DNA from: Holothuria scabra
Lineage: Eukaryota > Echinodermata > Holothuroidea > Aspidochirotida > Holothuriidae
Assembly (NCBI GenBank): GCA_037179385.1
Contig: CM074179.1
Span: 9,238,001 to 9,302,000 of the forward strand
Direction: 5' to 3'
Length of the DNA: 64,000 bases
Part shown: positions 26,801-39,900 of the stretch, one piece after another
Position numbering within the stretch: the stretch's first letter is position 1
Layout of the letters: each line of letters starts with the position of its first letter
Notes under the pieces: generated by a model
Seen by the model: the letters and a program-made list of their open reading frames with translations, nothing else
What the model was told of the DNA's origin: nothing
Database searches by the model: none
Position numbers and translations under genes: made by a program

Positions 26801-29080
26801 GGGCTTAATATTGCATGTAAATGATAAAATTGAGACAGTCTTGATGAACCCCAGTAATCATGGTCAGCCTCACTACTGCTCAGATTTACCATGTCTGTAT
26901 ATAACCTCCCATTTAAGGTCCAATAATTCGTCAACGATTAATTGCTTTAAATTTAGACCAAAGTACTTATTTAGGTCGCTTTATTGTTTAATTTTTCGGT
27001 AAAATACTTTGAGCTTTCGTGGGGAAAGTGCTATAAAAATATTTTCAATGCGACTATGATAAAGATTTTAAGCAAGGAAGTGTTAAACCTGTTTATCTTC
27101 ACTTCATAAAGACCATGCTACTCATCCAAAGCTTCACGTGGGCAATAATTTATGATGTTAGTGTTATACTACTCAAATAACTGTCGTTTTTGGTTTTCTC
27201 AAGGCTAATTGCACAATTTGCCGAATTATTCGTGTATATGACTAAAAAGAGTATGGAATGGCTTTACAATGCTTAACGCCGGACCCTCTCGATTCAAACA
27301 GGGAGCTCTAACCTCTCCTAGGTTTTGGCATAAGGGTTTACATGCCTTGAACAGTTGAAACGTTCAACTGTTCAAGGTTACATAAACATTCAATTCCAAA
27401 GGATCAAAAGGCAGACCAATGCGAGTTTAACAAGAAGAATGTCGAAAATAATTGGCGATGGACTATTTCGATTTGAGAAAAACAATCAACGTTTTAGTTT
27501 CGCTGCAGTGGTGCAAGCTATGCCAATGGGAGTTAAATGAATAGATTCATCTTACAACCTCCATTTTCACGACTTCCGGTACACTTTGATGCCCCACTAC
27601 CCCCCGGCGCCTATGGAATGGATCGGAAGTTTGTCATCATTGAAGAATGAAGTCCTTCAAATCAAATCCCAGGCTAAACACCTGCTCCTGTGGGGTGTAT
27701 TTGTGACGGAGAGAAATAAGGGCATCGATGTATATATCTGTAAAGGGGTATTACTAAATAATGTAAGTCACAAGTACGAGTGGTAATCATAGTTTAAAAA
27801 CAGAAATCACTTCCAAAAGATATTCTGTTAGGCGATGCTGATATTGCTTTTATGACTTGCCTAACTGGGAAGTTATTTTACTAATCTATCGTTAATGTAT
27901 ATTCGTTCAAGTTATGCACAAACTTTAAATGTTCGCAACTCGGTTTCGTTTTACTTTTAATGATAAAGCGTATTTTTAACATGCAAATTATAAGCCTTTA
28001 CGCAATCAGCCTTTATATATTTTAAAACTTAAAAAAGTGTACATGCTCCTTGTTTGTGAATTTCTAGACTTTTTATCCTACGTTTCCAATATATTCTATT
28101 GTGAAACATTTAATGTTCTTCGGAAAATGTTCCAATCCGACTTCATAAACTTTTGCAAAAAAATATAACTACCGTGTTCTAAACCATTCTATATTTCACT
28201 CTGTACTCGTCTATTAACAATTCATAAAGACATAGTGGGATGAAAAAAAAGACATGAAAAATGCAAGAGTTTTGACAAATTTACCCAGTTAATTTTCGCA
28301 TATCTGAACTTTAGGGTTTGGGGCCGAACACATGACGCAAATTTCTGCATTGTCTTCCCCAAAGAAGAATAATTGCAAATCTTTCGAGATCTGGTTGTCA
28401 TACTCTGACTACACAAGATAAGTCTTCTTTGAAAATATCAGATTTCAGTTGTATGGCGCATAGGGGGGGGGGGGGGGGGGGGGTTCTCAAGTTGATATAC
28501 CTTGTATATAGAGAATATGTGATTTCCAGTTATGGCAAGAATGTATTTAAATATAGTAAATTACTTTTTCTTCCATTTAGTGACGATCTGCAAGCCATTT
28601 GCGGCCTATAAATGCCTTATGAAAGAAAAAAAAAATTAAAGGACACAGCCAAGTGTTTAATACAATTCCGTGGATTGCAACAACTATTATAATCCTGGTC
28701 AAGACGTTATCACACATTATTTCTCACCAAAATTCAAATAGCGGGCGGGCTTTAACTTTACTATTTTGCAGGGAGATTTGCTTCAGTAATAACAGAGCTG
28801 AGAATTTCTGAAGGTAATAGAGGGCGAACTCAAAAACAGTAGTAAGTGTTGTACAGACAATTATAAGGGTCTTGACCAAGACTACAACTAAGTAAGACAG
28901 AGTTATAGTGATTGGTGGATCTAAAAACGTTGGAGTTCCCAGCCAGGTATCTCTACTGAAAATATGATTCACCCTCCACCCACTCCCATTCCTACCAAAG
29001 AGTTGTAGCTATTTCTTCCACCTCATGCCATTTCTAGCTTCTAACATCAGATATTTTAACACAAATTTTACTTCAAAAGG
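23850..29080. other. Intergenic region, no gene recognised
   Basis: Contains the foldback at 24320-24835 and poly-G runs near 25226 and 28459. Short ORFs here lack family features, and I found no exon set that joins. Confidence 0.5.
24320..24835. mobile_element. Foldback/MITE with GGTAATTCGTT ends
   Basis: The left arm (GGTTTGGTAATTCGTTAC..., GTTGTGGGCCAC, ACCGAGCT) is matched by an inverted right arm (...AGCTCGGTTT, GTGACCCACAATTCC, AACGAATTACCGAAC). Nearer the centre, CGGCAGATTAAAAT pairs with ATTTTAATCTGCCG. No ORF. Confidence 0.65.
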
Positions 29081-29082
29081 TA

Positions 29083-29240
29083 GCCGAGTGGTTGGCCTAG
29101 TGGTTAGAGCATCCGACTCTCCGCCGGGAGTCCGAGATCCAAATCCCGGTGGAGTCATACCAAACCTAAGACTTTAAAAATGGAACATGTTGCCTTCTCG
29201 CTTGGTGCTCGGCATGAGAAATTGGGACAGGGATAAAAAT
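29083..29240 (+). mobile_element. tRNA-derived SINE, second subfamily
   Basis: tRNA-like head with A box TGGCCTAGTGGTTAGAGC and B box-like AGATCCAAATCCC. It is followed by a body (ACTTTAAAAATGGAAC, GGTGCTCGGCATGAGA) resembling the body of the tRNA-Glu SINEs in this window. An imperfect anticodon arm and the attached body argue against a functional tRNA. Confidence 0.7.
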
Positions 29241-29380
29241 AATAATGAATGTAGGTACATGCAACAAAAAATCAGGATCTGCAAAATTCATGCTTTCAGT
29301 AAAGACAAACCGTCCGTACAGGCCTTTCCTTTGGAACCCATTAGCAAGTAAGTTGCCTATACTCAAATCATTGCTTCAGT

Positions 29381-29699
29381 CCGCGAGACCAAACGTCCAA
29401 GAGACCGAAAAGGTAATAGGACTAATAAGACCGACGGTTCGCCTGACCGAAAATCAAAGGGGTTCAAGAAACCGAAAAAAAATTGGGTCTGAAAGACCAA
29501 AAATGAGAAAAGAGTTCACCAGACTGACATTAAAACACACAGACCTGTATTCATTTTCCGGTTAGGGCCTGTAATCTCATTTTCGGTCTCGTGGACCTTT
29601 TCTTATTTTGGTCATTTCGGTCTTGCGAACCCCTTCACCTTTTCCGGTCTCGCGAACCCTTTCACCTTTACACTTTGAGAAGACCGGAAACCTTTTAGT
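29381..29699. mobile_element. Foldback element with GTTCGCGAGACCG arrays
   Basis: The left arm contains units such as GACGGTTCGCCTGACCGAAAA. The right arm contains their inverted complements (TTTTCCGGTCTCGCGAACCC, TTTCGGTCTTGCGAACC) repeated about every 27 bp. Arms are imperfect arrays around an AT-rich centre. Target duplication not resolved. Confidence 0.7.
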
Positions 29700-29982
29700 T
29701 ATGTAAAGGTCACTTAGTTATATTCCTTATGTCCTATTTTAACACACAGATACTGAAACTTTACAGGTTGATGGGGGATTGACCGTTAAGGATTCAATTA
29801 AACATAAATGTATAAACTGTAGGACAGGTATGGGATAAAATCGCCCACATGACGTCATCGCCAAGGCAATCAGTCATGTAATCAGTCACTTAGTTCTGTA
29901 TGAACTACTCATACCTAACACTAAGAGACGACGAAAAATGGCAAATGTAATTTCTTTTGCGGAATTCCTGCATAAAACTTAC

Positions 29983-30136
29983 CTGAGATTCCCCACCAAA
30001 TGACGGTAATCTGGTCATCGGTTTTGCACACCATCAAATCCACACATGAAGCATTGCCTCTTGCTTTAATCCAGGAGTGTCCTTCAAATGTTGATATCAT
30101 GGACTCGTATGACCATATGTTTTCAGGTGGATTTGA
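29983..30136 (-). other. Orphan candidate exon (unidentified gene)
   Basis: A 154-nt open stretch on the minus strand between an acceptor (CTCACTTTGCAG) and a perfect donor (CAG then GTAAGT). It encodes PPENIWSYESMISTFEGH followed by SWIKARGNASCVDLMVCK, a protein-like composition with Trp and Cys. The frame stays open upstream to an ATG at 30222 that would start a hydrophobic MTVSLLLMSFW segment (possible signal anchor) followed by ARRR. I do not recognise the family, and no partner exon was found. Confidence 0.35.
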
Positions 30137-31720
30137 CTGCAAAGTGAGATCATTTCTTGTTACGTTATTTTTTACCCTCCGCCTTGCCCAAAAGCTCATC
30201 AGTAACAAGGAGACAGTCATCACCACTCCTGACCAACATTCCGTCTTCAGAAGCAATGTCAATTACATAAAAGCCAACGCTTCTCCTAGTCATGTAGCGC
30301 TTTAGACCTACGAAGCTCTGGAAAAGGTTGAGAGCCTTTTTTTTCAGGAGAAAATGTGTAAAATTGAATGAAATCAGGATTTCAGTCTAGGGGGTAGAAG
30401 GGGGTTTATCCCCTGGGGTATCGATCTGGTTGGTGGATTACGGGGGAAAAAATTTTCTTACTGAAGGGAGTCCTAGGAGAGTGTCCTAGACTACAAGCAA
30501 TCTCCCCCTATGAATAGGAGCACACACATGGACACGTCTTCACACACAAACACATACACAAACTCATAGATAGATGGTCATAATAAATGAAGCACTATTA
30601 TTTTACTATCATAACTTTAATATGCTCAATCTCACCTTTAATCAAGCCCTGATGCATTTATCAAAGCCGTGTCTGCACAGGGTGGGGCATTGATCAAGGG
30701 TAAATCCCCAGCCAAGTCCCCAAACCTGACTGTCAATCAGGCACTATGCATGCCACAAGTAAATGTCCGCCGATTTCCCCTGCCTTTCAGACTGTGTGAA
30801 ACCCAAGTACAAGTCCCAGTCCTGTGGGAACAAAGTTACTGTGAAGTCCCTGGCCAAATCCCCACTCAAAGCCTTGAGATCCCCAGGTCTAGGGGGTCTG
30901 GGTTGCAATTGACAAGTGCATTATTTCACATAAATACCACAGTGTCATATTTGATTATTCTGCTGGTTATTTGCCTGAATTTAAGGGGGTTGGGTGGGGT
31001 AAAATAACATACAATATTTCCCCCAATATTTTTATTGGTGGGGCAAGCCCCCCCCCCCCAAGGTTCGACACAACTGTATTCTCCTATCCGCTTCCGGAAA
31101 GAGGATAAAAAGTCAGCAACTTGATTCTTATCTAAACCTCTGCCTTTGTGCCAATATCCTAACAAACATAGATAGAAAGCCTTTTTAAACCCTTCAGATT
31201 GCACTTACAGGGCCTGGAACCAAGCTTTTGACCCCCTGAAATCACCTGCAACTTTGAACATGGGCAGCAATAATTTGGACTTGAGGTTTGGCAGTAATAA
31301 ATCTCCTTTTAAATCTTTTGTATCTCTTGATTAGTCCTCTAGGCATGAGGGTGGAAGATTATAAATCATAAACCTACATTCTGGACAGGAACATTCAGAT
31401 TCATTCACTGTAAGGTGCATTAAAATACAATGTCCTGCCAGGTCTCCTCAGATGAAGGAGAAATAAAATGTCAGGAAGAAGAACAGAGAGGAGTTGGAAG
31501 TAAAAAGTGGAATGGTCCTCCTCTTCTAGACTAGTCCTGATGCTGATAAAGACAGCTTCACCACATTTTAATGAGCTACAATGAATTCACTTCAAATTAC
31601 TTTGTATTTCATGCTTTTAATGTGTAAATACTGGATTGTTTTTCTTTTCCCTAAAGTGAAACATTATGCACAACAGGGGTATGTTCCACCATGCTTTGGA
31701 AGAAAACTGAAAGAAGACAC
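30137..31720. other. Intergenic region, no gene recognised
   Basis: Low-complexity patches near 30538-30580 (CACACA/GATAGATGG) and a stretch with repeated AAGTCCC motifs (30700-30880). No supported coding exon. Confidence 0.4.
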
Positions 31721-31722
31721 CA

Positions 31723-31832
31723 GGGGCCCGTTCCACAAAGAGTTACGCACTATTTTAAGTTTGATCCACCATACTTAAGCCAACAGTAAATCAAACTTAA
31801 GATCGTGCGTAACTCTTTGTGGAACAGGCCCC
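31723..31832. mobile_element. 110-bp hairpin MITE
   Basis: GGGGCCCGTTCCACAAAGAG at the left is matched by the inverted CTCTTTGTGGAACAGGCCCC at the right. Pairing continues through GTTACGCAC and AAGTTTGAT to a loop of about 25 nt. Confidence 0.85.
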
Positions 31833-32099
31833 AGGTTATCAAACTTGGGACTCTCATGTGAGAAGTGGATACACTACCACTGGAGATGATACTCGGTTAA
31901 ATAGGGAATTCAATGCAATGCCAATACCAATGTGTTTTGCAATGTCATTTAAGGGAAATCAATGCAATGGTGGGTTAGAAATTAAATTAAAGGATATCAA
32001 TTCAGCAGGGTGCAACTAGAATTCCTTGGCAAAGCAAATGCACGAGTCATGTCAATAACTTGTGTAAAGGTCACTTTCCTTGAGAAAGCTAAAACACGT

Positions 32100-32700
32100 C
32101 ACACTTTCAGACAACCACTGCATGCAACTTGCGGTGACAAATTTTAATGCCCCCGGACCCCCACAAAGCATGGACCTGTACCTATCTCGTCTGTACTTGC
32201 CTGCAGGTGTGCAAAGTAAGAGTTGCCTGCAGCCAAGTTTTGAACACAAAAAGTTTTGTAAACTGCGGAAATTTGACCACCTTTACCCACAACTCCCACA
32301 GGAGGCCCATAGCAGCCGCAATCCACTTGAAGAGAGTAGGTTGGTCATGAACCGTTTTTCAATTTCACACTTGCTGCGTGTCAAGATGGGAGCATGGAAT
32401 GTGCATTTTACAGGCATGGAACAGTGATATTACTGCTAACTTGCTTGCAGCCCATCATTTCTGCGAATATGGGGCGAAGTATATGTGGAAAGAGAAGGCA
32501 TGTTGCGGGCAAGTAACTGCCTCCCTGCTGGTAATTCAAGGGCTTGCTGCAGGGAAGTTGCTGGCATCCTGCAACTGCCCCTCCCATACAAATATGCCCG
32601 TAATTGGCACACGCAATGCTCGCACCTTGCAGGCAACTCCCATGAAGGTGACTGACATGCAGGTAACCCACAGTGCCCTTGTAGGTCCCTGAGGTAACAA
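32100..32700. repeat. Possible foldback with GTTGCCTGCAGG-type arrays
   Basis: Left part repeats CTTGCCTGCAGG and GTTGCCTGCAG in plus sense. Right part carries the inverted versions (CTTGCAGGCAACTCCC, ATGCAGGTAACC) at spacings of about 25-30 bp. Edges and target duplication are unclear. Confidence 0.4.
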
Positions 32701-33127
32701 TGAACTCTACCATGTTTGGCACGATTGTCACATGGAGAAAATGCAAAACTCATGCAGGTATCACGTGTCTAACAAGCAAGTTCCACAAGATGATTACCCA
32801 AATCTTGGTCTGTCTGAAGAAATTTTCCAGGGTGTAACACAATTCCTGACCAAGGCAAGCCTGTGCAGCCTGCTCAGAAAATAGGCAGGGGGGTGACAGG
32901 GGCTTACGAATGAAGAAGGAATCCGTCTGAACATTCAAATAGTATTTTCAGGTTTGGCACAGTGTCAGTAATTTTGGTAATGAGAGTGTACTAATCACCA
33001 CAGCCTTGAGAAAGTGACTGATGGTGACAGCACAATCACAGGAAATACAACACTGTCTTCAACCGCAGTGGAATTAATAGGCATGGGTAAGGCAAGTGTG
33101 ACTGATGTGAGTCCTTGTCAGGATTAA

Positions 33128-33701
33128 AGGCATGTTCTGGTGGCTTTTTGCCTTTGTCTTGTAAGAAAAACAAAAATATTCCACACCATGTCCTTCAAAC
33201 CCTATCACAATACCATTTTCCTAACTCAAGATATCTCACTTTAAAGATTGGTTACTTCTGTTAAAAAATACCTCTGCTCTTCAACAAAGCCACAGAAAGT
33301 TATGTAATGTGGGCACATTGCTTCAAATTTCTTTTGTTTTTCTTTATAATTGAACATCCTGTTTGTCCTTGAAATTTGATACTGTTGGAATGTTTGAATA
33401 TCTTTTCCTGTAGATCTAGCATTGTCCTTCAACATATGTAGAGCGCAACCAACAATGTTCTTTGATAGTGTCTGCAGCAGCATCATAATTATAAATAAAT
33501 TGAATGCAGCGTCAAATTAATGTGCCACAATGACATCACAGATTTCCCATAATGCATCAAATCCCAAGAAAAATTTGCAATATTTTAAAAATTTGTATCT
33601 TCCAAATGCTATAAGCTATTGAAATGCAGTTTTCACCTTTTGAGAGAGAAAATTTTTCTGTTTATTTTAAAGTTAACGAATTTTGTCTCCAGAACATGCC
33701 T
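33128..33701. mobile_element. TTAA-flanked MITE with AGGCATGTTCTGG termini
   Basis: AGGCATGTTCTGG and CCAGAACATGCCT are perfect inverted termini, each flanked by TTAA (33124-33127, 33702-33705). 574 bp, no ORF. It sits just beyond the candidate RPL12 polyadenylation signal. Confidence 0.8.
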
Positions 33702-33717
33702 TTAAATCATCTTTCTG

Positions 33718-33723
33718 TTTATT
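33718..33723 (-). terminator. Candidate polyadenylation signal of RPL12 (AATAAA)
   Basis: AATAAA on the minus strand about 258 nt after the RPL12 stop codon, just before the TTAA-flanked MITE at 33128-33701. It is the first canonical hexamer I see downstream of the stop. Confidence 0.4.
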
Positions 33724-33980
33724 GGCGGCTGCATTTCCCTTGCTGACCCCTCCACCACTAGAAGAAACATGCCAATGTTTGATATAATCCTTCTGTTAGG
33801 CAGGACGAATAGCCCTGAAACTTTCGTATGACAACAACAAAAAATTTGAAGAAATGAATAGATTAGATTTAAAATCTATGTATATTTCTGCTCAAGGCAT
33901 AAAATTACAGTGAACATACAATTTAAATATCTTCATCTGCATTTCATGACTGGACAAAGCAAGATCCGTCTCTGCTGTTT

Positions 33981-36900
33981 TTACTCCTGTAAAGAAAACA
34001 AATGAAGAAAAAATTATTTGAAGGTGCTAATACCTACAGGTGTAATCATGTAGGGATTAATTACAATTACAGTATACCTGTAAAGAATAGTTCCAAACTA
34101 AGTATCAAGTCTTTGGGTTAATTAGCTAGTTGGATAAGAATTAAGAATCGATCTATTTCTAACCAATTGGTTTAAGTCAGGCCAGTCACAGCACTTTTTC
34201 CAGTTGTGGCCTACTGGCTTGTTTTAATTACTCCATTGCTGATACAATTCATCAAGTACAGTGGTAGTAGCTTCCATTTTTGAAGATCTTGGAATGAGCA
34301 GGCCTGGCCAGAACTCAAACTACATACATTCCAGCAGCAAGTCTGATGTTCTCACTGCTTGATCATGAAATTGGTCTTGGTGATTTATGCTACTCAAAAT
34401 ATAGCCTTAATTCCTAAGTCTTAGGCTACAGCTACAGCAATCCATGGCTCCTTTGGAAATTACTGCCTTGCAGCAATTCCCACAGTGCAACTTGTGCTAT
34501 TGGGAATGGTTCATAATTAGTTCACATTCATACAGTCATGGAAAATAGATATATCTGCATCCACTGTCATACTTATGTACTAAATTTCAAAGGAAACAAA
34601 AGCAGCTAATGTGAGCTGCCACACATGTACCAAGGCAAATTTAAATTTTAGGCGGGAAAATTTGTTTCAGGAGGGGAGAGGGGGAAGTCACCTTCACCGC
34701 CTTATGTGTAGGGGGGCCTTGTGCTAACTTTTGTACTACAAGATCTCAACTGAACTTGAATGGGAGCATGCAAATTCCTAACAAAACAATTTGGCTTTTA
34801 GAAAACAGAGAATTCCTGTCTCTAAATGTACCTCCTGAGGTTTTCAACATCATAATTTAGCTATGTGAAGGTGGAATTGAATGTGAAACAATCTGGTGAA
34901 ACTTCCATTTTTTTTAATTCAACACTGGTTCAACACATCAGCAAAAGACTTTACTACATGTGACCAAAACTGAACTTGAAGCATGCAGGGGTTTTGTCAC
35001 TTGCTCGCACTGATAAGAATTTAAGAAATGCTTTGCTTTGTAATTGATGCTTTCTGCTGCTGTGTTCACCTTGCACTAAATATGTTAGGAGCTACTGTAC
35101 ATTCCAGTTGGAGATTTAATGATTAAGAATGCCCATGAGGTTTACTGATTAAGAATGCTCATGCCTCTAATGAAGTTTCACTCTGCAAAATGGGATAAAG
35201 GAGGAGAAATCTGGTTGTAAGGCTAAAAGATCAAAAGACTATGATACCACAACATGCTTGCTCCAAATTCACTACAGTATGACCAAAATGTGAAAACAGC
35301 CTATACCTTGAGAAACATACTCGCATTTAAAAGCACTTCACAAAAATGCTTAGATCACGTACATGACAGCATTTACTACTCTTTAGCATATCAAACTTGT
35401 TTTGAACTCTTTTCAACTCACGTCTGGAATCTCAATTTCACCCTCATTGATCTTATCAATGACGTCATGAGGATGTTCCTTGTCGACTGTGCAGCCAACA
35501 GATTGGGCTGTACCCAAGATCTCCTTCACGGTCCCCTCCAGCTTACGTGCCATTGACCTCTCCCTCATTTCACGGGCGATGTTGATGACATCATCCATGG
35601 TGATGTTTCCATTGTGCTGGACTAGAACAAGAGAAAAATAAATAAACCATGAAATGTTGCACAGCTTTAAGGAGAGGGGTTGAAATTAAAAACAATCTTT
35701 CAAAAATGTCCAAGTTCAGGGAGCAATTTTTTTTTGAACTTTTTATTAGCAGTTTTGCTACTCGTTATTCAAAATTGATCAGCAAAGCCCCAAAAATGAT
35801 TAGCAAATTTTTATACTGACATTTTCTACCTGTATGTATTTTTATAGCAGCTTGTAAAAAAACTACAGAATCCAAGACTGAAGGGTAGGTCTGACATTAC
35901 AGGTAATGTAACATCATGCATTATGCGTCCATATATGACCCGTATCTCGTATGAAGTATAACTACACTCAGGCCAAAAAATTCTACTAGATGTCTCCAAG
36001 GCAATTCCTGTAACTGTGGAACAGCTGCTCTAGATGACATTTTATGGGATCTCCTCAGCATTTTTCTCAATTTTTGCTGTTCTACCTTTCATTTGAAAAC
36101 ATCTGTTTGTGAGTTTAATGACCAAATAAAGCCATAAAAATTGTCTACGAGACTTCATTAATTGCAATGTAATTCCCTCATTGGATTGGTTTGTACCCCG
36201 TGTTAGAAAGCCTAAGTTTAACAAAATGCATCCTCTTTATCCCAAATTTGACTGCTAAATTCGAATGCTAAATTATTCCGTGTAATCGTACACCCAGCTG
36301 CATTAATGTACAGGATAACAAAGGTGTGGTGTGCAGTTTAGGTTCCTTCCCACCTGACATTCCTACCCGAAAGTTGAGAACCCGTACTGCCTCAAAACCG
36401 GCTCTTTGTGCACAGAAGTACCAGTACCAATATTTTATGGTCACACCCAGCCCTACTGAAGAGTATCCTTGCCAGAAGATTGGTAATGTTTTACTACAGC
36501 TTAAAGTAGTTTAAATATGATAAACCTGGTCCTTTTGTTCAGTTTGCAGGGTTTAGGGATAGGGCAATCAACAAACCCACACCTCACTGGGGTTGTTAAT
36601 GTAACTGCCAGGTGCAGTATGAGCAACTCAAATGGGTCAAGGTACTGTTTAATGATTTTTCCATGACTTCCCTAGGACCAAGTAAAGAATCTATGTTACT
36701 TCTATGAACACTCCGTCATTTTTGGCTAAAACACAGGGTTAAATATGTAGAGAAGAGAAAAATTGATTATGAAATTAAGAGCGAGAATAAAGTTTGCTTA
36801 AATTAAAAAAGTAACAATGTCAGTCACTTTGTATCAATTTTTAAGACCTTTCCTAGACTTTCACTCTGTATTTAAGACTTTTCCATGCCTTTGAATAATT

Positions 36901-39900
36901 TTCCACTTTTCCATGATTTTTTCAAATTTACATGGCAATGGACACCTGGAGCATGCAAAGGATTGCAAAAAGTGAACTTGAGATCAGATCTCTGTCCCTG
37001 CCAGTAAGCTACTGTACAGGGATGAGCCTGGTCTTAAAAAAAAATCACTGAACTTTGCTGGGCATACATGACTGACGCCCAAGGCGTCAGTCAGAGTGCG
37101 AAGCACAACACTTTAACGGGTGGGGTCCAGGCGAAGCCCCCGGAAGCTCTGAGAAAATAGAGTATTCAAGACATCATTTGGAGGCCTATTTTAATCAGTA
37201 CATTGGTAAAATAAAACACTCCAAGAAAAGTTTTCAGTCAAAATAGGCTAGGCCTAGCCTAGCCTAAGCTATGCCTAACGTTAGGCTAGGCCCTAAGTAG
37301 GCCCAGCCTACACTGAAGCATGTCAAGTTGAACAGTTCTTCCATCACTGTAGAACTTGTCTCAGTGGTGATGATGTCCATCAATCCCGATTAGAAAACCT
37401 TGGGATAGCTGTAACGTTAAGTTGTAACAACTGACGTTACGATGTTGCATTTCATTAGGCCTAATGTTAACTAAAGTTACATGTAGTATGTACCAAGTAG
37501 ACCTAGGCTAGGCCTATGCTGTTTCAAAGTTGCTCATCTTGCGAATGAAATTGCCGAAATGGCTCACAATTGCACCACATTTCCAGTTCACTTCAGACTA
37601 TCACTTTTCGATATCTGACGAAGTTCTTTCTCTATCCAAGACCAATTCCATTTATTTTAAAAACTGTTACGTCAACTTTATGAGCGGCCGACTCGTTTTT
37701 GATCGATCATGGCACAGGTTACTGCATCATGCATGATATTGATACAGTCAACTGCTGACGATTGTGACAACTTCCACATGCACAGATTTACGTACTGAAC
37801 TTACGTACGTGCGCATGGTGCATGATAAACGTGAATTCATTCATGGATAAGCAATGTTGGAGCTTGCAGCAGTAACGCCAGTAAAAGTCCAGCAAGTTAC
37901 GGTGCAAGCGCGACAACCCACTAAAAAATAATGCTGTCAGAAAACCACGGAAATTGGGAAAGGTAAATCACGGAGGCAGGAAAGAAATCACGGAAATCCG
38001 CGAATTCACGGAAAAAGCTCATCCCTGACTGTACTATCACAATGGAATGCTGAAGACCATCAACAGATAAAACAAAAGAAGTTTTTTCACACTGGCACGA
38101 CCCTTTTGACATAAACTCAGATAACATACTATAGTCCATAAGTAGCCAGTAAATTTTCAGTGAGAAAATTTTCCTATTACCAGGACTGCAAGAATGTTAA
38201 TTTCCCAGGAGGCAAGTGCAATTGCCAATTATACTCCTGAAATTTTCATGTACAGGATAGGTATTTTCACCCTGCTCCCTAGATTTCCCATTAACCCTTT
38301 ACCGTTGTGCTCCGATCGGGGCATATTTGCGCGCCCCGGGATTGGGCGGAAAAGCGGACGTAGCCCGCCCCGCATCGGCTTCCGTAGGCCATTGACCCCG
38401 TGACCTTAAACTATTGTCTCTCTCGCTCTTGTGGCCGAATTTTCGGGTAGCTACTCGCAGTTTCGAGCTCCCCGTGAAACAGTAAAGATGTGTGACAGCC
38501 GAGCTCTCCGCATGGGTCCAAAAGGACCCAAACAATGGTAAAGGGTTAAACTAAGCCTGTGGAGTGTGTTTACTGCAAAGCTGATGCCACTGTCTCAGCG
38601 TGTGTGCACGTGAACCTTTAGCCAAGTGGTGCAGGTATTTTCGCTTAACCCTTTACCGTTGTGCTCCGATCGGGGCATATTTGCGCGCCCCGGGATTGGG
38701 CGGAAAAGCGGACGTAGCCCGCCTCGCATCGGCTTCCGTAGGCCATTGACCCCGTGACCTTAAACTATTGTCTCTCTCGCTCTTGTGGCCGAATTTTTGG
38801 GTAGCTACTCGCAGTTTCGAGCTCCGCGTGAAACGGTAAAGATGTGTGACAGCCGAGCTCTCCGCATGGGTCCAAAAGGACCCAAACAACGGTAAAGGGT
38901 TAAGGTGCCTCCCTGCTTCAAAACTTCTTCCCTCATAGTTATTACTTTACAGTGGTCCAAACCCCTGCTTTCTCATGTCAGTAAAGACCAGTCAGTGTTA
39001 CAATGATTTCAATGCCGATACAGTAAAGCCAGTTCTGCGATGAGAAGCATATTTTTTATGCATCCCACAGGACCCTAAGAATACTACAACTGTATGTCCA
39101 GCAATTTGGGTGAATATGGAGCCAACACGTTTTATATAGTCCACAACAACCAATGATGACACTATGTTTAGGGGTCCTGCCATTAATCAATTTGGCCTGG
39201 GAAGAACCTTGAAAGATATGCAATATGCACACAAATTCATGCTATTATTACCACATTTACTATACATGTAGCTCTGGGGTAAGGTGAATACAAATTGAAA
39301 CCAAAGAGGCCAAGAAATTCACATTTTGGACTGTGGAATTGGTGTCCTATAGTTAGGTAGTTAGTTAAATAAGAGTTTTTTGGCCCAGTTTCCAACCTAT
39401 TGGTTCAAGTCTAGCTGTGAGCTGAACACAGCCTTTTTTCCAGTTGTGGCTCTCTAACTTGTTTTGCCTACTCCATTGCTTATGGGGAGCATCACGCACA
39501 ACCGCACTAGGTTCCATTTTTAGAGTCTTTGGTACTGTATGACTTGACCTGTGAATAGAACCTGGACCTTCCGCACCAGAGGTAGATGCTAAGAACTGTT
39601 AGACCAAAGATGCAGTCTTTGACAAAGTTTTTTGTTCAAATTCATATTGAATTCAATTCTGTGTGCAACCCAGAAACCTGGAGAGATCAAGCCAAAGAAT
39701 TGATAAATTTGGGAGGGTACAGATACTTGAAGCAGAAAAGGTAACAGGACAACAAACAGAACAGCCTGCATCAGACTCACCGTGTTTGACCTTCTTTCTG
39801 TCTCTGGGTGCTTCCTTCAAGGCCTTGATGATAAGTGATGATGCACTTGGTACAACACTGACCTTGGCTTGACGATTCTGTATTGTCAACTTAACAGTGA

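Noticed and set aside
29083..29160. Functional tRNA gene
   Set aside because: A and B boxes are present but the anticodon arm is irregular and a SINE body follows directly.
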